From: Roseinatronobacter monicus
GTDB lineage: Bacteria; Pseudomonadota; Alphaproteobacteria; Rhodobacterales; Rhodobacteraceae
Length of the DNA: 64,000 bases
Direction: 5' to 3'
Assembly: GCF_006716865.1 (NCBI RefSeq)
Contig: NZ_VFPT01000001.1
Span: 2,785,001 to 2,849,000, forward strand
The notes beneath the pieces are model-generated. The model worked only from the letters and a program-made list of their open reading frames with translations. It was not told where the DNA came from and searched no databases. Within the stretch, counting starts at the first letter, position 1, and every line of letters starts with the position of its first letter. Below, in pieces: positions 7,711 through 16,074 of this stretch. Both the position numbers and the translations under genes were made by a program.

Positions 7711-9855
7711 TCAATTCAGATTTATCTTTGAAGCGGCCATCTTGATCTCTTTGCCGCCCTCAACCTCAACGCCATTTTCGAAATCGAGGTAGAGCGTGTC
7801 TCCCTTGAGCCTGATGAAACCATCCGCAGTCATCCGCAATTCCGCTTTACCGACCCGGATTTCAATCTCGCCTCCACTGGTGACAGTAACCGTGTCCCCT
7901 GCATCTATGGACATCTGAGAGCCGGAAGCAAGCTGGATTGAGTTCCCTGCTTGCTCGACCAAAGTGCTGCCAACCTGGACGGATTTACTCACACCAATGA
8001 CCTGCGACTTCACGCCAGGCGTTGTTTCTGAGATGACCGCATCAGCATGTAATGAATAGAATCCGGCCGCAGCATCGCGCAGGCCCGGGATTCCTAACTT
8101 CACCGCGATGTCGCCAATACCTTGCTGCGAAGACCTATCTGAGTTTGCAAGAGCGCGTCCCCGACTGCTTCGACCGATGTGAACCGCCATACTGCCGTGC
8201 ACGGATTCACTATGGCTGCCATCCACTTCTACGACCTTGTGGTTACCAATAGATTGCACCCAGTTATTGTCGATGCGCTCTGTGTGGTTGTTACGGATCT
8301 TCTCGTTCCTGTCCTTCTGCGCATGCAGGAACACTTCCTCCCGCCCGGCCTCATCCTCGAACCGCAGCTCGTTGAAACCCTTGCCCTTGTGGGTGTCGGA
8401 CTTGATGGTCATGCGGGTCTTGTGTTCGGGCAGTTTGTAAGGAGGGCGGTTGCGGGCGTTGTAGGTACGGCCGGTGATGATGGGTTGGTCGGCATCCCCG
8501 TCGAAGAAATCCACGATGACTTCCTGGCCAATGCGCGGGATGGCCATATGGCCCCAGCCGCCTCCGCCCCAGTTCTGGCTGACGCGGATCCAGCAGCTGG
8601 AGTGTTCGTCGGCAGGTGTGTGGCGATTCCATTCGAATTGGACCTTCACGCGGCCAAAATTGTCACAATAAATCTCTTCTCCGGGGGGGCCGGTGACCAC
8701 GGCCATTTGCGGCCCGTCCACCACCGGTTTGCGCGGCACTGCGGGGCGATAGGGCAGATGTCCGGGCTGGGTGACGAAGCTGGCGGAATAGGTCGTGGGC
8801 GCGTCGCCTGCATCTTCTTCCAGCGCGGCGGATTGCTGGCCCGAATGCGACACGGCCAGCAGCCGGTGGCGGCTATTGGCGCGCGGGTCAGTATGGGCGG
8901 CCAGCGTCATCTGGAAGGCTGCGTTCAAATGCAGGCAATTCGTCTCACCCGCGCCAGTGGTGGCATCGACCCGCTCAGCCTCGATCCGGTGGCGGGTGAA
9001 GCGGTTGCCCACGCTGGCGGGGTCTTTGTAGCGGCCGGGATAGGCGAAATGCTCGTAGCGCCCTTTCAGCCCGTCCAGCCGCTCGCCCACGGCCAGCGTG
9101 CCCATCCCGGCGGGGGGGTTGTGGAACGTGTAATCCTCCATCGCATAATGCGAGGCGCGCAGCCGCTCGGTCTGACTGAAGCGGCTGACCCAGACCCCGC
9201 GCGACTGCCCGCCGGGATTGGCATTATAGGCCAGCACCGGATCGGCGATCATCGGCATGGCCAGCGGCGCATCGGTCACGATCAGCTTATGGCCGTCGGG
9301 CGAATGGGCGAAGGCGTAGAAAATCCCTTCCTCGGCCAGAATGCGCTCCAGGAACGCGCGGTTGGTCTCGCCCGCCTGGGTCAGATATTCGCGCGGCAGA
9401 TAGGTCTCAGCCAGCCGCCAATCCACATCCGTGACGCCCTGTTCGGACAGCAATTGCGCGGCCACTTCGGGCACGGTCATATCCTGCCAGATGCGCCAAT
9501 CCGAGCCATGATCGAGCCGCGACAGGCTCGGGCGCAGCACCAGCGTATAAAAGGTGCGCCGGTACCCGCTATCGCCGCGCATGGCATCTGTGACAATCCC
9601 GTGGAAATGACGCGGGGCCTGGTATTTGCTATACAATCCCAGACAGGCCGGCGCATCCAGCAGGGCTGCCAGATCGATATCAGGGTCCAATGAGGCCAGA
9701 TCCACAACGATCTCGAAGGGCGTGTTGATCGCCTCTTGCACCGAGAACCCCACAACCGTGAACCGCCCCGCCGCCGCTTCAAACCCGAAGGCCAGATCCT
9801 GATCCTGATCCAGAAACCGCTGCGCAAGGCTGGATATCGTCTCGAATGCACCCAT
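7711..9855 (-). CDS. vgrG: VgrG, type VI secretion system spike protein
   Basis: A 714-residue VgrG (TssI), the trimeric puncturing spike pushed out on the Hcp tube. Residues about 1-380 form the gp27-like base (LVLRPSLSRLDHGSDWRIWQ, REYLTQAGETNRAFLERILA). The gp5-like OB fold lies at about 395-470 (DNFGRVKVQFEWNR, CWIRVSQNWGGGGWGHMAIP, GQEVIVDFFDGDADQPIITG). A repetitive beta-helix needle runs to the end (VQVGSTLVEQAGNSIQLASG, GGKEIKMAAS). No extra effector domain is visible at the C-terminus, so cargo is likely encoded separately, by the genes just downstream. The core type VI machinery is not in this window. Confidence 0.95.
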   Translation of the reverse strand: MGAFETISSLAQRFLDQDQDLAFGFEAAAGRFTVVGFSVQEAINTPFEIVVDLASLDPDIDLAALLDAPACLGLYSKYQAPRHFHGIVTDAMRGDSGYRRTFYTLVLRPSLSRLDHGSDWRIWQDMTVPEVAAQLLSEQGVTDVDWRLAETYLPREYLTQAGETNRAFLERILAEEGIFYAFAHSPDGHKLIVTDAPLAMPMIADPVLAYNANPGGQSRGVWVSRFSQTERLRASHYAMEDYTFHNPPAGMGTLAVGERLDGLKGRYEHFAYPGRYKDPASVGNRFTRHRIEAERVDATTGAGETNCLHLNAAFQMTLAAHTDPRANSRHRLLAVSHSGQQSAALEEDAGDAPTTYSASFVTQPGHLPYRPAVPRKPVVDGPQMAVVTGPPGEEIYCDNFGRVKVQFEWNRHTPADEHSSCWIRVSQNWGGGGWGHMAIPRIGQEVIVDFFDGDADQPIITGRTYNARNRPPYKLPEHKTRMTIKSDTHKGKGFNELRFEDEAGREEVFLHAQKDRNEKIRNNHTERIDNNWVQSIGNHKVVEVDGSHSESVHGSMAVHIGRSSRGRALANSDRSSQQGIGDIAVKLGIPGLRDAAAGFYSLHADAVISETTPGVKSQVIGVSKSVQVGSTLVEQAGNSIQLASGSQMSIDAGDTVTVTSGGEIEIRVGKAELRMTADGFIRLKGDTLYLDFENGVEVEGGKEIKMAASKINLN

Positions 9856-10169
9856 CTGAACTTTCCTCTAATCATAATTACACCCGCCGCTGTGGCCACT
9901 CCAAGAGCTTCAGGGGAGCGCCGCAAGGGTGGCTCCGGCCCCATCTGCGCCACATGCACAGACAGGGCCGGAGGAGTGTGCCCCGAACGGGGCGTTACGA
10001 GATCCGCTGACATGCCGGTCAAACTTGTAACGCTCACACGTCCTCCCCGATAGCAATCAAGGAGCGCCCTGCACAGCCTAAGCGTGGCCAAGTGCAAGAT
10101 ATTCTGCCCGAGCCGAAATAGTGGGTTGGTTCGGGCGGAAATGCCTGAGGCGGATCAAATGGTTGCTAA
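9856..10169. other. vgrG-hcp intergenic region with two hairpins
   Basis: No gene is seen here. Two inverted repeats are present: CTCCGGCCC (9933-9941) with GGGCCGGAG (9965-9973), and GCCCCG-AA-CGGGGC (9980-9993). They lie after hcp and before vgrG on the minus strand, so they may limit read-through from the strongly expressed hcp or process the transcript. No T-run follows, so an intrinsic terminator is not established. Confidence 0.45.
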
Positions 10170-10685
10170 TTACGCCTGGATCGGATTGCGCCAGTCATCA
10201 GAGCCGGATGTGCCCGCGACCACATGATCCCACATGATCTTGCGGTAGGTCATCTTGACCTGCACAAGCTGGGTGTAATCCTTGGAGGTCATGTCCTTGC
10301 AATGTGGCATGTCGCAATTGATATCGACGATCAAAGCCTCTTCCAGCGCGGTGGTGAAGAAATGCACCTGCTCGGATGCCTGGGTGCGGTACCATTTCAG
10401 CTCGACCTTGGTGAGCAATTCGCCGGTGACCAGCGCGTTGTACAAAAGCGGCACCGATTTGTTCAGCGTGCAAGTAAAGGTAAAGGGCTGGTGGATGCGG
10501 GTGCCCGTGGGTGAGCCCGACTGCGGGTCGCGCGGTGTGATCACCGCATGTGAGAACGCCTGCACCATGATCTCGTCTTCATGGCCTGCTTGCCATTCAT
10601 TGGTGATGGAATCAAATGTGGTCGCCCCTTGGGTGATCAGGCCCTGGGTTTCGCCTTCAATGGTCAGATACGCCGGCATTGGCAT
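10170..10685 (-). CDS. hcp: Hcp, type VI secretion tube protein
   Basis: A 171-residue Hcp (TssD), which forms the stacked hexameric tube of the type VI system and chaperones small effectors. Family landmarks are PAYLTIEGETQGLITQGA at the start, GHEDEIMVQAFSHAV, HQPFTFTCTLNKSVPLLYNA, then the WYRTQASEQVHFFTTALEEA block and a C-terminal TYRKIMWDHV. I chose ATG 10685 because AAGGAG lies seven bases upstream; an ATG seven codons earlier would include the Shine-Dalgarno. It is probably transcribed with vgrG, although a 315-base gap with hairpins separates them. The length is normal for the family. Confidence 0.95.
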   Translation of the reverse strand: MPMPAYLTIEGETQGLITQGATTFDSITNEWQAGHEDEIMVQAFSHAVITPRDPQSGSPTGTRIHQPFTFTCTLNKSVPLLYNALVTGELLTKVELKWYRTQASEQVHFFTTALEEALIVDINCDMPHCKDMTSKDYTQLVQVKMTYRKIMWDHVVAGTSGSDDWRNPIQA

Positions 10686-11569
10686 GGGAAGTCTCCTTAT
10701 AAACACGCTACATCAGTCGCATCGCGGGTTTGGATGCACGCTGAGCCAAAACGGTCGAGCAGAAGTTTGAGCAAAATCAACAAAAATCTTCAAAAAAATG
10801 CACATCCTGTAAGCGGCTGTAATAAAACGATATTGCAAAACTTTCGACCGCTTGGTCGGGCGAAAATCCGCCCGATTTTGACCCCTCCGGGCGGATTTCC
10901 GCCCGCAGGTATTATGCTACCCCAAAAAACAGCCCAAAAAGGCGGTAGTTTAGCTATTGAACTATAGGGGGTATAGCGGGAACACCGCTAGGTGATTCGA
11001 ATCACCCCGAAAACCACCGATCATCACCCTGACTTGCAGCCTGCGCGCATAGCAACTGTCGCATCACGACGACCGAACATCCGCCTCGGTGTCCACATCA
11101 CTCCAATCGATCGACACTTACAGCTTTGCCACCCAACCGCGTGCCCGGCGCTGCGGGCCAGTGCCGCAACGACCGGCCGCTTTCATCAGATGCTGCAAGC
11201 GCAATGCCGCACTGCCGTCAGTCCGCTGTCCGCCCTCTGCGTCGGTCATGCCGCAACTGCGAAGGGGCATCAGATGGATGGCGCGAACGGCAGAAGGGGT
11301 CCGAAATTAGCCCATCGAACGTGCCTGCGTCGCCAAGCTTCGATTTCACAGCCTGAATGCAAGTGAGAGAGGAAAACCTTGAAGATCATTCGCATCAAAT
11401 TTTTGTATATTGCCAGATGGCAGTGAATCGGGGGGGACGTTCGGGCCAGGGCCTGGATGAAAACAGCTAAAGGCTAAAGGTAACTGCGGGCGTCCGTAAG
11501 GGGATCGATCAGCGGACGTCTTGGCTTGCAAAGGAACATCGCAAAAAAGAGCGCCTTGATTGTATCATA
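10686..11569. other. Long intergenic region upstream of hcp with palindromes and degenerate repeat
   Basis: No supportable gene lies in these about 880 bases. Bases 10858-10873 (GGGCG, AAAATC, CGCCC) and 10888-10905 (CGGGCGG-ATTT-CCGCCCG) form adjacent hairpins in the hcp upstream region. Bases 10991-11006 are a perfect 16-base palindrome, GGTGATTCGAATCACC, which could be an operator. From about 11090 to 11360 the sequence resembles degenerate Rhodobacterales intergenic repeats; it shares GCGAACGGCAGAA (11283-11295) with 31154-31166. Confidence 0.4.
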
Positions 11570-11619
11570 AAGATAGTACGATTAAATTTGCACATGAGGC
11601 ACCCTATACGTACTATCTT
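11570..11619. promoter_or_regulatory. Inverted repeat before recombinase gene, possible res site or operator
   Basis: AAGATAGTACG (11570-11580) and CGTACTATCTT (11609-11619) are perfect 11-base inverted repeats separated by 28 bases, ending four bases before the recombinase ATG at 11623. Serine resolvases often bind such sites next to their own gene, both to recombine and to repress themselves (family knowledge). The assignment here is inference. Confidence 0.5.
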
Positions 11620-11622
11620 CGC

Positions 11623-12204
11623 ATGGCTGTAACAAAAATAGGATACGCGCGTTGCTCGACTGACAGGCAAGACCTGTCGGCGCAGAAGAAGGCACTCGAG
11701 GATCTCGGCGTTGCAAAGGATCGGATCTACACTGACCACGGACTGACTGGCAGCAATCGAGCGCGCCCTGGGTTGGATCAGGCCCTGGCGGCGGTGCGGG
11801 AAGGTGATACTCTCGTCGTGCCGAAACTTGACCGACTAGCGCGCTCCGTCCCCGATGCTCGTGACATTGCCGATCAGTTGCAGGCGCGGGGCGTCAACCT
11901 GGCGCTCGGCGCATCCGTGTATGACCCTAGCGACCCCATGGGCAAAATGTTCTTCAACATTCTGGCCACATTCGCGGAATTCGAATCTGACCTAATCCGC
12001 ATGCGCACCCGTGAAGGGATGGCCATTGCCCGCGCCAAGGGTAAGCTGCGAGGAAAGCAACCCAAACTATCCGACCGCCAGTCGCGTGAACTGCGGCGCA
12101 TGTATGATACAGGCGAGTATTCGGTTAGCGACCTGGCAGAGGTGTTCTCTGTATCGCGACCGACGGTGTATCGAACGCTCCAAAGGCAGACCGGCGCCAA
12201 GTAG
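11623..12204 (+). CDS. Serine recombinase (resolvase/invertase family)
   Basis: A 193-residue small serine recombinase that cuts and rejoins DNA through a phosphoserine link. The catalytic region is at the start: KIGYARCSTDRQDLSAQ contains the active serine, and LVVPKLDRLARSVPD carries the conserved arginines. FFNILATFAEFESDLIRMRT is the long E-helix, and the C-terminal LSDRQSRELRRMYDTG to VSRPTVYRTLQ is a helix-turn-helix. The start ATG 11623 places the catalytic domain at the normal position; frames extending upstream lack family sequence. It lies immediately upstream of the type I restriction operon, so it may have helped bring in or rearrange this island. Confidence 0.9.
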   Translation: MAVTKIGYARCSTDRQDLSAQKKALEDLGVAKDRIYTDHGLTGSNRARPGLDQALAAVREGDTLVVPKLDRLARSVPDARDIADQLQARGVNLALGASVYDPSDPMGKMFFNILATFAEFESDLIRMRTREGMAIARAKGKLRGKQPKLSDRQSRELRRMYDTGEYSVSDLAEVFSVSRPTVYRTLQRQTGAK

Positions 12205-12328
12205 CGACAAAGAACGATTGCGACATAGCGATCTGTTTCATAGCCCCATAACGACGGACGGCTTTCCCGACTGTCATCTCCGGGCAAATCCCTGTACCCT
12301 CACGACAATCAAGAAACATGGGGGCAGC

Positions 12329-14764
12329 ATGGCCATCAAGAAAAGTGACATCTATCGATCCCTGTGGGAAAGCTGCGATCAGCTTCGGGGCGGCATGGAT
12401 GCCTCGCTTTACAAGGATTACATCCTCACCCTCCTGTTCGTGAAATACGTCTCCGACCGCGCCGGTCAGGCGGATGCGCTGATCGAGGTTCCCGCTGGAG
12501 CGTCGTTCAACGACATGAAAGCCCTGCGCGGGTCCAAGGATATTGGCGAGGGGATGGACAAGATCATCGCCCGGATCGCCGAAGAAAACGAGCTTTCCGG
12601 GGTGATCGACCGGGCCTTCTTCAACGACGCCGAGAAATTCGGGCGTGGCCAGAAGATGACAAACACCCTCACCGCGCTGATCAACATCTTCAGCCGGGAA
12701 GAGCTGAATTTCTCGAAAAACCGCGCCGATGGCGATGACATTCTGGGCGATGCGTACGAATACCTGATGCGCAACTTTGCGACTGAATCAGGCAAATCCA
12801 AGGGCCAGTTCTACACCCCGGCCGAGGTGTCCCGCATCGTGGCAACGGTGGCCGGGGTCAGCCGGGCCACCAGTCCCAAACAATCCGTCTATGACCCGAC
12901 ATGTGGATCGGGATCGCTGCTGCTCAAGGCCGCTGAAACCGCCGCTGTTCCCATCACGATCTTCGGGCAGGAGATGGACATCGCGACCCGTGGCCTCGCC
13001 CGCATGAACATGATCATGCACAACCGCGCCACCGCCGAAATCGCCCAGGGCGACGTGATCGCAGAACCGCATTTCCTGGCCAATGAAACCATGCTCCAGA
13101 CCTTCGATTTCGTCGTGGCCAACCCGCCCTTTTCGGCCAAGGCATGGGCCTCGGGCCTGACCGAAGACACCAAGTTCGGCCGCTTCACAGATGGCGAACC
13201 CCCGGCAAAGAACGGGGATTTCGCTTTCCTCCTGCATATCCTTACGTCGATGAAAGCCACCGGATCGGGCGCGGTCATCCTGCCGCATGGCGTGTTGTTC
13301 CGGGGCAATGCCGAATCCCGCCTGCGTGAGAAAATCCTGAAACGGGGCTATATCAAGGGCATCATCGGCCTGCCGGCCAACCTGTTCTATGGCACGGGCA
13401 TCCCGGCCTCCATCATCGTGCTGGACAAATCTCAGGCGCAGGAAAACCGCCCCGTGTTCATGATCGACGCCTCCAAGGGCTTCATCAAGGACGGCAACAA
13501 GAACCGCTTGCGCGAACGGGATATCCATAAAATCACCGATGCCTTCACCAAGGCGCAGGAAATCCCCGGCTATTCCCGCCTTGTCCCCTTTGCCGAGATC
13601 ACCCGCAACGATTTCAACCTGAACATCCCCCGCTATATCGACGGGTCCGACCCCGAAGACCTGCAAGACATCACCGCCCATCTGCATGGCGGCGTGCCAG
13701 AGCGTGACATCGACGCCCTGGCCGAATTCTGGGATGTCATGCCCACCCTGCGGGCCACGATCTTCGGCCCCAATCCCCGTGCGGGCTATGCCGATCCGCT
13801 GGTGGCCCCCGACCGCGTGCGCAGCACCATCCGCAACCATCCCGATTTCGCGGCCTTCCGCAGCCAGATCACCGATATCCTGAACGGCTGGATCACCCGG
13901 AACACGCCCCACCTGACCGGCATCACCCAAGGCGATCATCCCAAGGCCCTGATCGACAACATCGCCGAGGATATGCTGACCCGCTTCGCCACCGCCCCGC
14001 TGGTCGATAAATATGAGGCCTATCAGCGCCTGATGTCCTATTGGTCCACCACCATGCAAGATGATGTCTTCATCATTGCGGGCGGGGGCTGGCTGGCCGC
14101 CCGTGATCTGCGAGAGGCCCGCAAGGAAGTGGCGGACGGCAAAACCAAATGGCTGGAAGAGGGCGACCTGACGGTGAACAAAATCCGCCTTGTGGCCGAT
14201 GTCATCCCGCCCGCCCTGATCACGGCGCGGTTTTTCCCTGAATTGAAGGATGCCCTTGATGCCGCCACCGCACGGGCCGAGGAACTGGGCCGCGAGATTG
14301 ACGAACTGGCCGAGGAACACGGGGCCGAGGGCGGGCTGTTGGCGGATGCCCTGACCGATACCGGCAAACTGACCGCCGCATCGGTGAAAACCCGCGAGAA
14401 ATCGGGCGAGGCAGATGCCGAGGAACGTCCCCTGCTGAAACAGGCCGCGAAACTGATCGCGGCAGAGGCGGCGGCGAAAAAAGCCGCGAAAGAGGCCGAG
14501 GCAGCGCTGACCACCGCCGTGTTCAAGGCATACCCCGAATTGACCGAAGACGACATCCGCACCCTTGTGGTGCAGGATAAATGGATCACCGACATCACGG
14601 CGGCCATCGGGGCAGAGGTGGAGGCGCGGACAGAAAGCCTGACTGCCCGCGTGCGGGTGCTGACCGAACGCTATGGCCAGACCCTGCCGCAGATCATGGA
14701 CGATCTGGCGGGGCTGGAGGCACGGGTGGCCGGGCATCTGGCGGCGATGGGGGTGGCGGGATGA
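12329..14764 (+). CDS. hsdM: HsdM, type I restriction-modification methyltransferase subunit
   Basis: An 811-residue N6-adenine DNA methyltransferase subunit. With HsdS it protects host target sites; with HsdR it forms the restriction complex. The N-terminal HsdM helical domain starts IKKSDIYRSLWESCDQLRGG. The SAM-binding motif I is DPTCGSGSLL (about 189-198), and the catalytic motif IV is NPPF (265-268). The last about 200 residues are an alanine/glutamate-rich coiled-coil extension (about 640-760) that makes the protein longer than most HsdM. The start is ATG 12329 after GGGGGCAGC. Its stop overlaps hsdS as ATGA. Confidence 0.95.
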   Translation: MAIKKSDIYRSLWESCDQLRGGMDASLYKDYILTLLFVKYVSDRAGQADALIEVPAGASFNDMKALRGSKDIGEGMDKIIARIAEENELSGVIDRAFFNDAEKFGRGQKMTNTLTALINIFSREELNFSKNRADGDDILGDAYEYLMRNFATESGKSKGQFYTPAEVSRIVATVAGVSRATSPKQSVYDPTCGSGSLLLKAAETAAVPITIFGQEMDIATRGLARMNMIMHNRATAEIAQGDVIAEPHFLANETMLQTFDFVVANPPFSAKAWASGLTEDTKFGRFTDGEPPAKNGDFAFLLHILTSMKATGSGAVILPHGVLFRGNAESRLREKILKRGYIKGIIGLPANLFYGTGIPASIIVLDKSQAQENRPVFMIDASKGFIKDGNKNRLRERDIHKITDAFTKAQEIPGYSRLVPFAEITRNDFNLNIPRYIDGSDPEDLQDITAHLHGGVPERDIDALAEFWDVMPTLRATIFGPNPRAGYADPLVAPDRVRSTIRNHPDFAAFRSQITDILNGWITRNTPHLTGITQGDHPKALIDNIAEDMLTRFATAPLVDKYEAYQRLMSYWSTTMQDDVFIIAGGGWLAARDLREARKEVADGKTKWLEEGDLTVNKIRLVADVIPPALITARFFPELKDALDAATARAEELGREIDELAEEHGAEGGLLADALTDTGKLTAASVKTREKSGEADAEERPLLKQAAKLIAAEAAAKKAAKEAEAALTTAVFKAYPELTEDDIRTLVVQDKWITDITAAIGAEVEARTESLTARVRVLTERYGQTLPQIMDDLAGLEARVAGHLAAMGVAG

Positions 14765-16041
14765 GTGACTTTTCTGCCCAAGTGTCAGAATGCGCATCAG
14801 AAGGCTGGAAGGCGGTTCCTTTGGCCGATCTAGCGTCATTTAGGACAGGCCCATTCGGCAGCACTTTCCACAAGTCAGACTATCGGAGTGGTGGGGTTCC
14901 ACTGATTAATCCGTCGCATATTATTGATGGGGAAATCGTACCGGATGAGCAAGTTGCGGTTGCGCCTGAGCTTGCCAGCAGCCTGTCCGTTTTCGCTCTT
15001 CGAGAAAACGATATCGTTATTGGCCGACGTGGTGATATGGGACGCTGTGCAGTTGTGCGGTCACATCAAGCAGGTTTTCTGTGCGGGACCGGTTCAATGA
15101 TTGTCAGACCTCGTTCCGGAGTAAGCCCTGAACTATTACAGGCTTTTCTGGCAAGCCCCAGGGCAATCGCAAAGATCGAAGAAAACTCGGTCGGCACAAC
15201 AATGATCAACCTGAACCAAGGAACGCTTTCATCGCTCGAAATTCTGCTTCCAGATAATGAGCGTGGACAACAGGCCATTGCCGCCGCTTTGTCGGATGCG
15301 GATGGGGTGGTGGCGGGGTTGGAGCGGGTGATCGCGAAGAAGCGCCTGATCAAACAGGGGGCGATGCAAGACCTCCTCACCGCCCGCCGCCGCCTCGCAG
15401 GCTGGGGCGACCCAACTTCAGAGCATGTCAAAGTTCCCAAAGGTTGGATCAATGTAGCACTCTCCATGCTTGCAGACTTTCGAACCGGCCCTTTTGGAAG
15501 CACTTTCCATAAGTCAGATTACAAACGCGGCGGTGTTCCATTGATAAACCCTTCGCACATCGTTGACGGTGAAATCATTCCTGACGAGGCAATTGCCGTC
15601 TCTCCCGATCTTGCTCACAAGTTATCAGTTTTTGCTCTGCAAGAGAACGATATCGTGATTGGAAGGCGTGGCGAAATGGGGCGGTGTGCGGTCGTGACGA
15701 ACCAACATGTCGGATTTCTCTGCGGTACAGGTTCGATGATTGTAAGGCCCAAGGAAAACGGGAATTCTCAACTCCTCCGCGCCTATTTGGCTAGTCGCGC
15801 AGTAATTGAAAAAATTGAAGAGAGTTCCGTTGGTACAACGATGATTAATCTCAATCAGACAACGCTTTCCTCTCTTGAACTGATGGTCCCAGAAGAACCG
15901 AAGGAACAACAAGCCATCGCCGCCGTCCTCTCTGACATGGATGCCGAAATCCAGACCCTCGAGTCTCGCCTGACCAAAGCAAGGGCGATCAAAGAGGGGA
16001 TGATGCAAAACCTTTTGACAGGGCGGGTGCGCCTCGTTTGA
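14761..16041 (+). CDS. hsdS: HsdS, type I specificity subunit with duplicated target-recognition domain
   Basis: A 426-residue DNA specificity subunit that directs HsdM and HsdR. It has two target-recognition domains (TRDs, about residues 21-166 and 232-378), each followed by a helical spacer. Unusually, the two TRDs are very alike, about three quarters identical by eye: both contain FRTGPFGSTFHKSDY, GGVPLINPSHI, ENDIVIGRRG and SSVGTTMINLNQ or a near match. Ordinary HsdS proteins have unlike TRDs and read an asymmetric split site; two like TRDs predict a palindromic split site. The DNA of the halves differs at many third positions, so this is not a fresh duplication. It is translationally coupled to hsdM. 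Confidence 0.93.
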   Translation: MSDFSAQVSECASEGWKAVPLADLASFRTGPFGSTFHKSDYRSGGVPLINPSHIIDGEIVPDEQVAVAPELASSLSVFALRENDIVIGRRGDMGRCAVVRSHQAGFLCGTGSMIVRPRSGVSPELLQAFLASPRAIAKIEENSVGTTMINLNQGTLSSLEILLPDNERGQQAIAAALSDADGVVAGLERVIAKKRLIKQGAMQDLLTARRRLAGWGDPTSEHVKVPKGWINVALSMLADFRTGPFGSTFHKSDYKRGGVPLINPSHIVDGEIIPDEAIAVSPDLAHKLSVFALQENDIVIGRRGEMGRCAVVTNQHVGFLCGTGSMIVRPKENGNSQLLRAYLASRAVIEKIEESSVGTTMINLNQTTLSSLELMVPEEPKEQQAIAAVLSDMDAEIQTLESRLTKARAIKEGMMQNLLTGRVRLV

Positions 16042-16074
16042 TTTGGATACCATTTTCTCAAAGGATTTTCGCGC

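Noticed and set aside
8179..9693. 504-codon plus-strand frame under vgrG
   Set aside because: Antisense shadow of vgrG; low-complexity residues and no motif.
12788..14839. Long open frame (683 codons) on the minus strand under hsdM
   Set aside because: It mirrors hsdM codons in a GC-rich genome, lacks any family motif, and hsdM is unambiguous.
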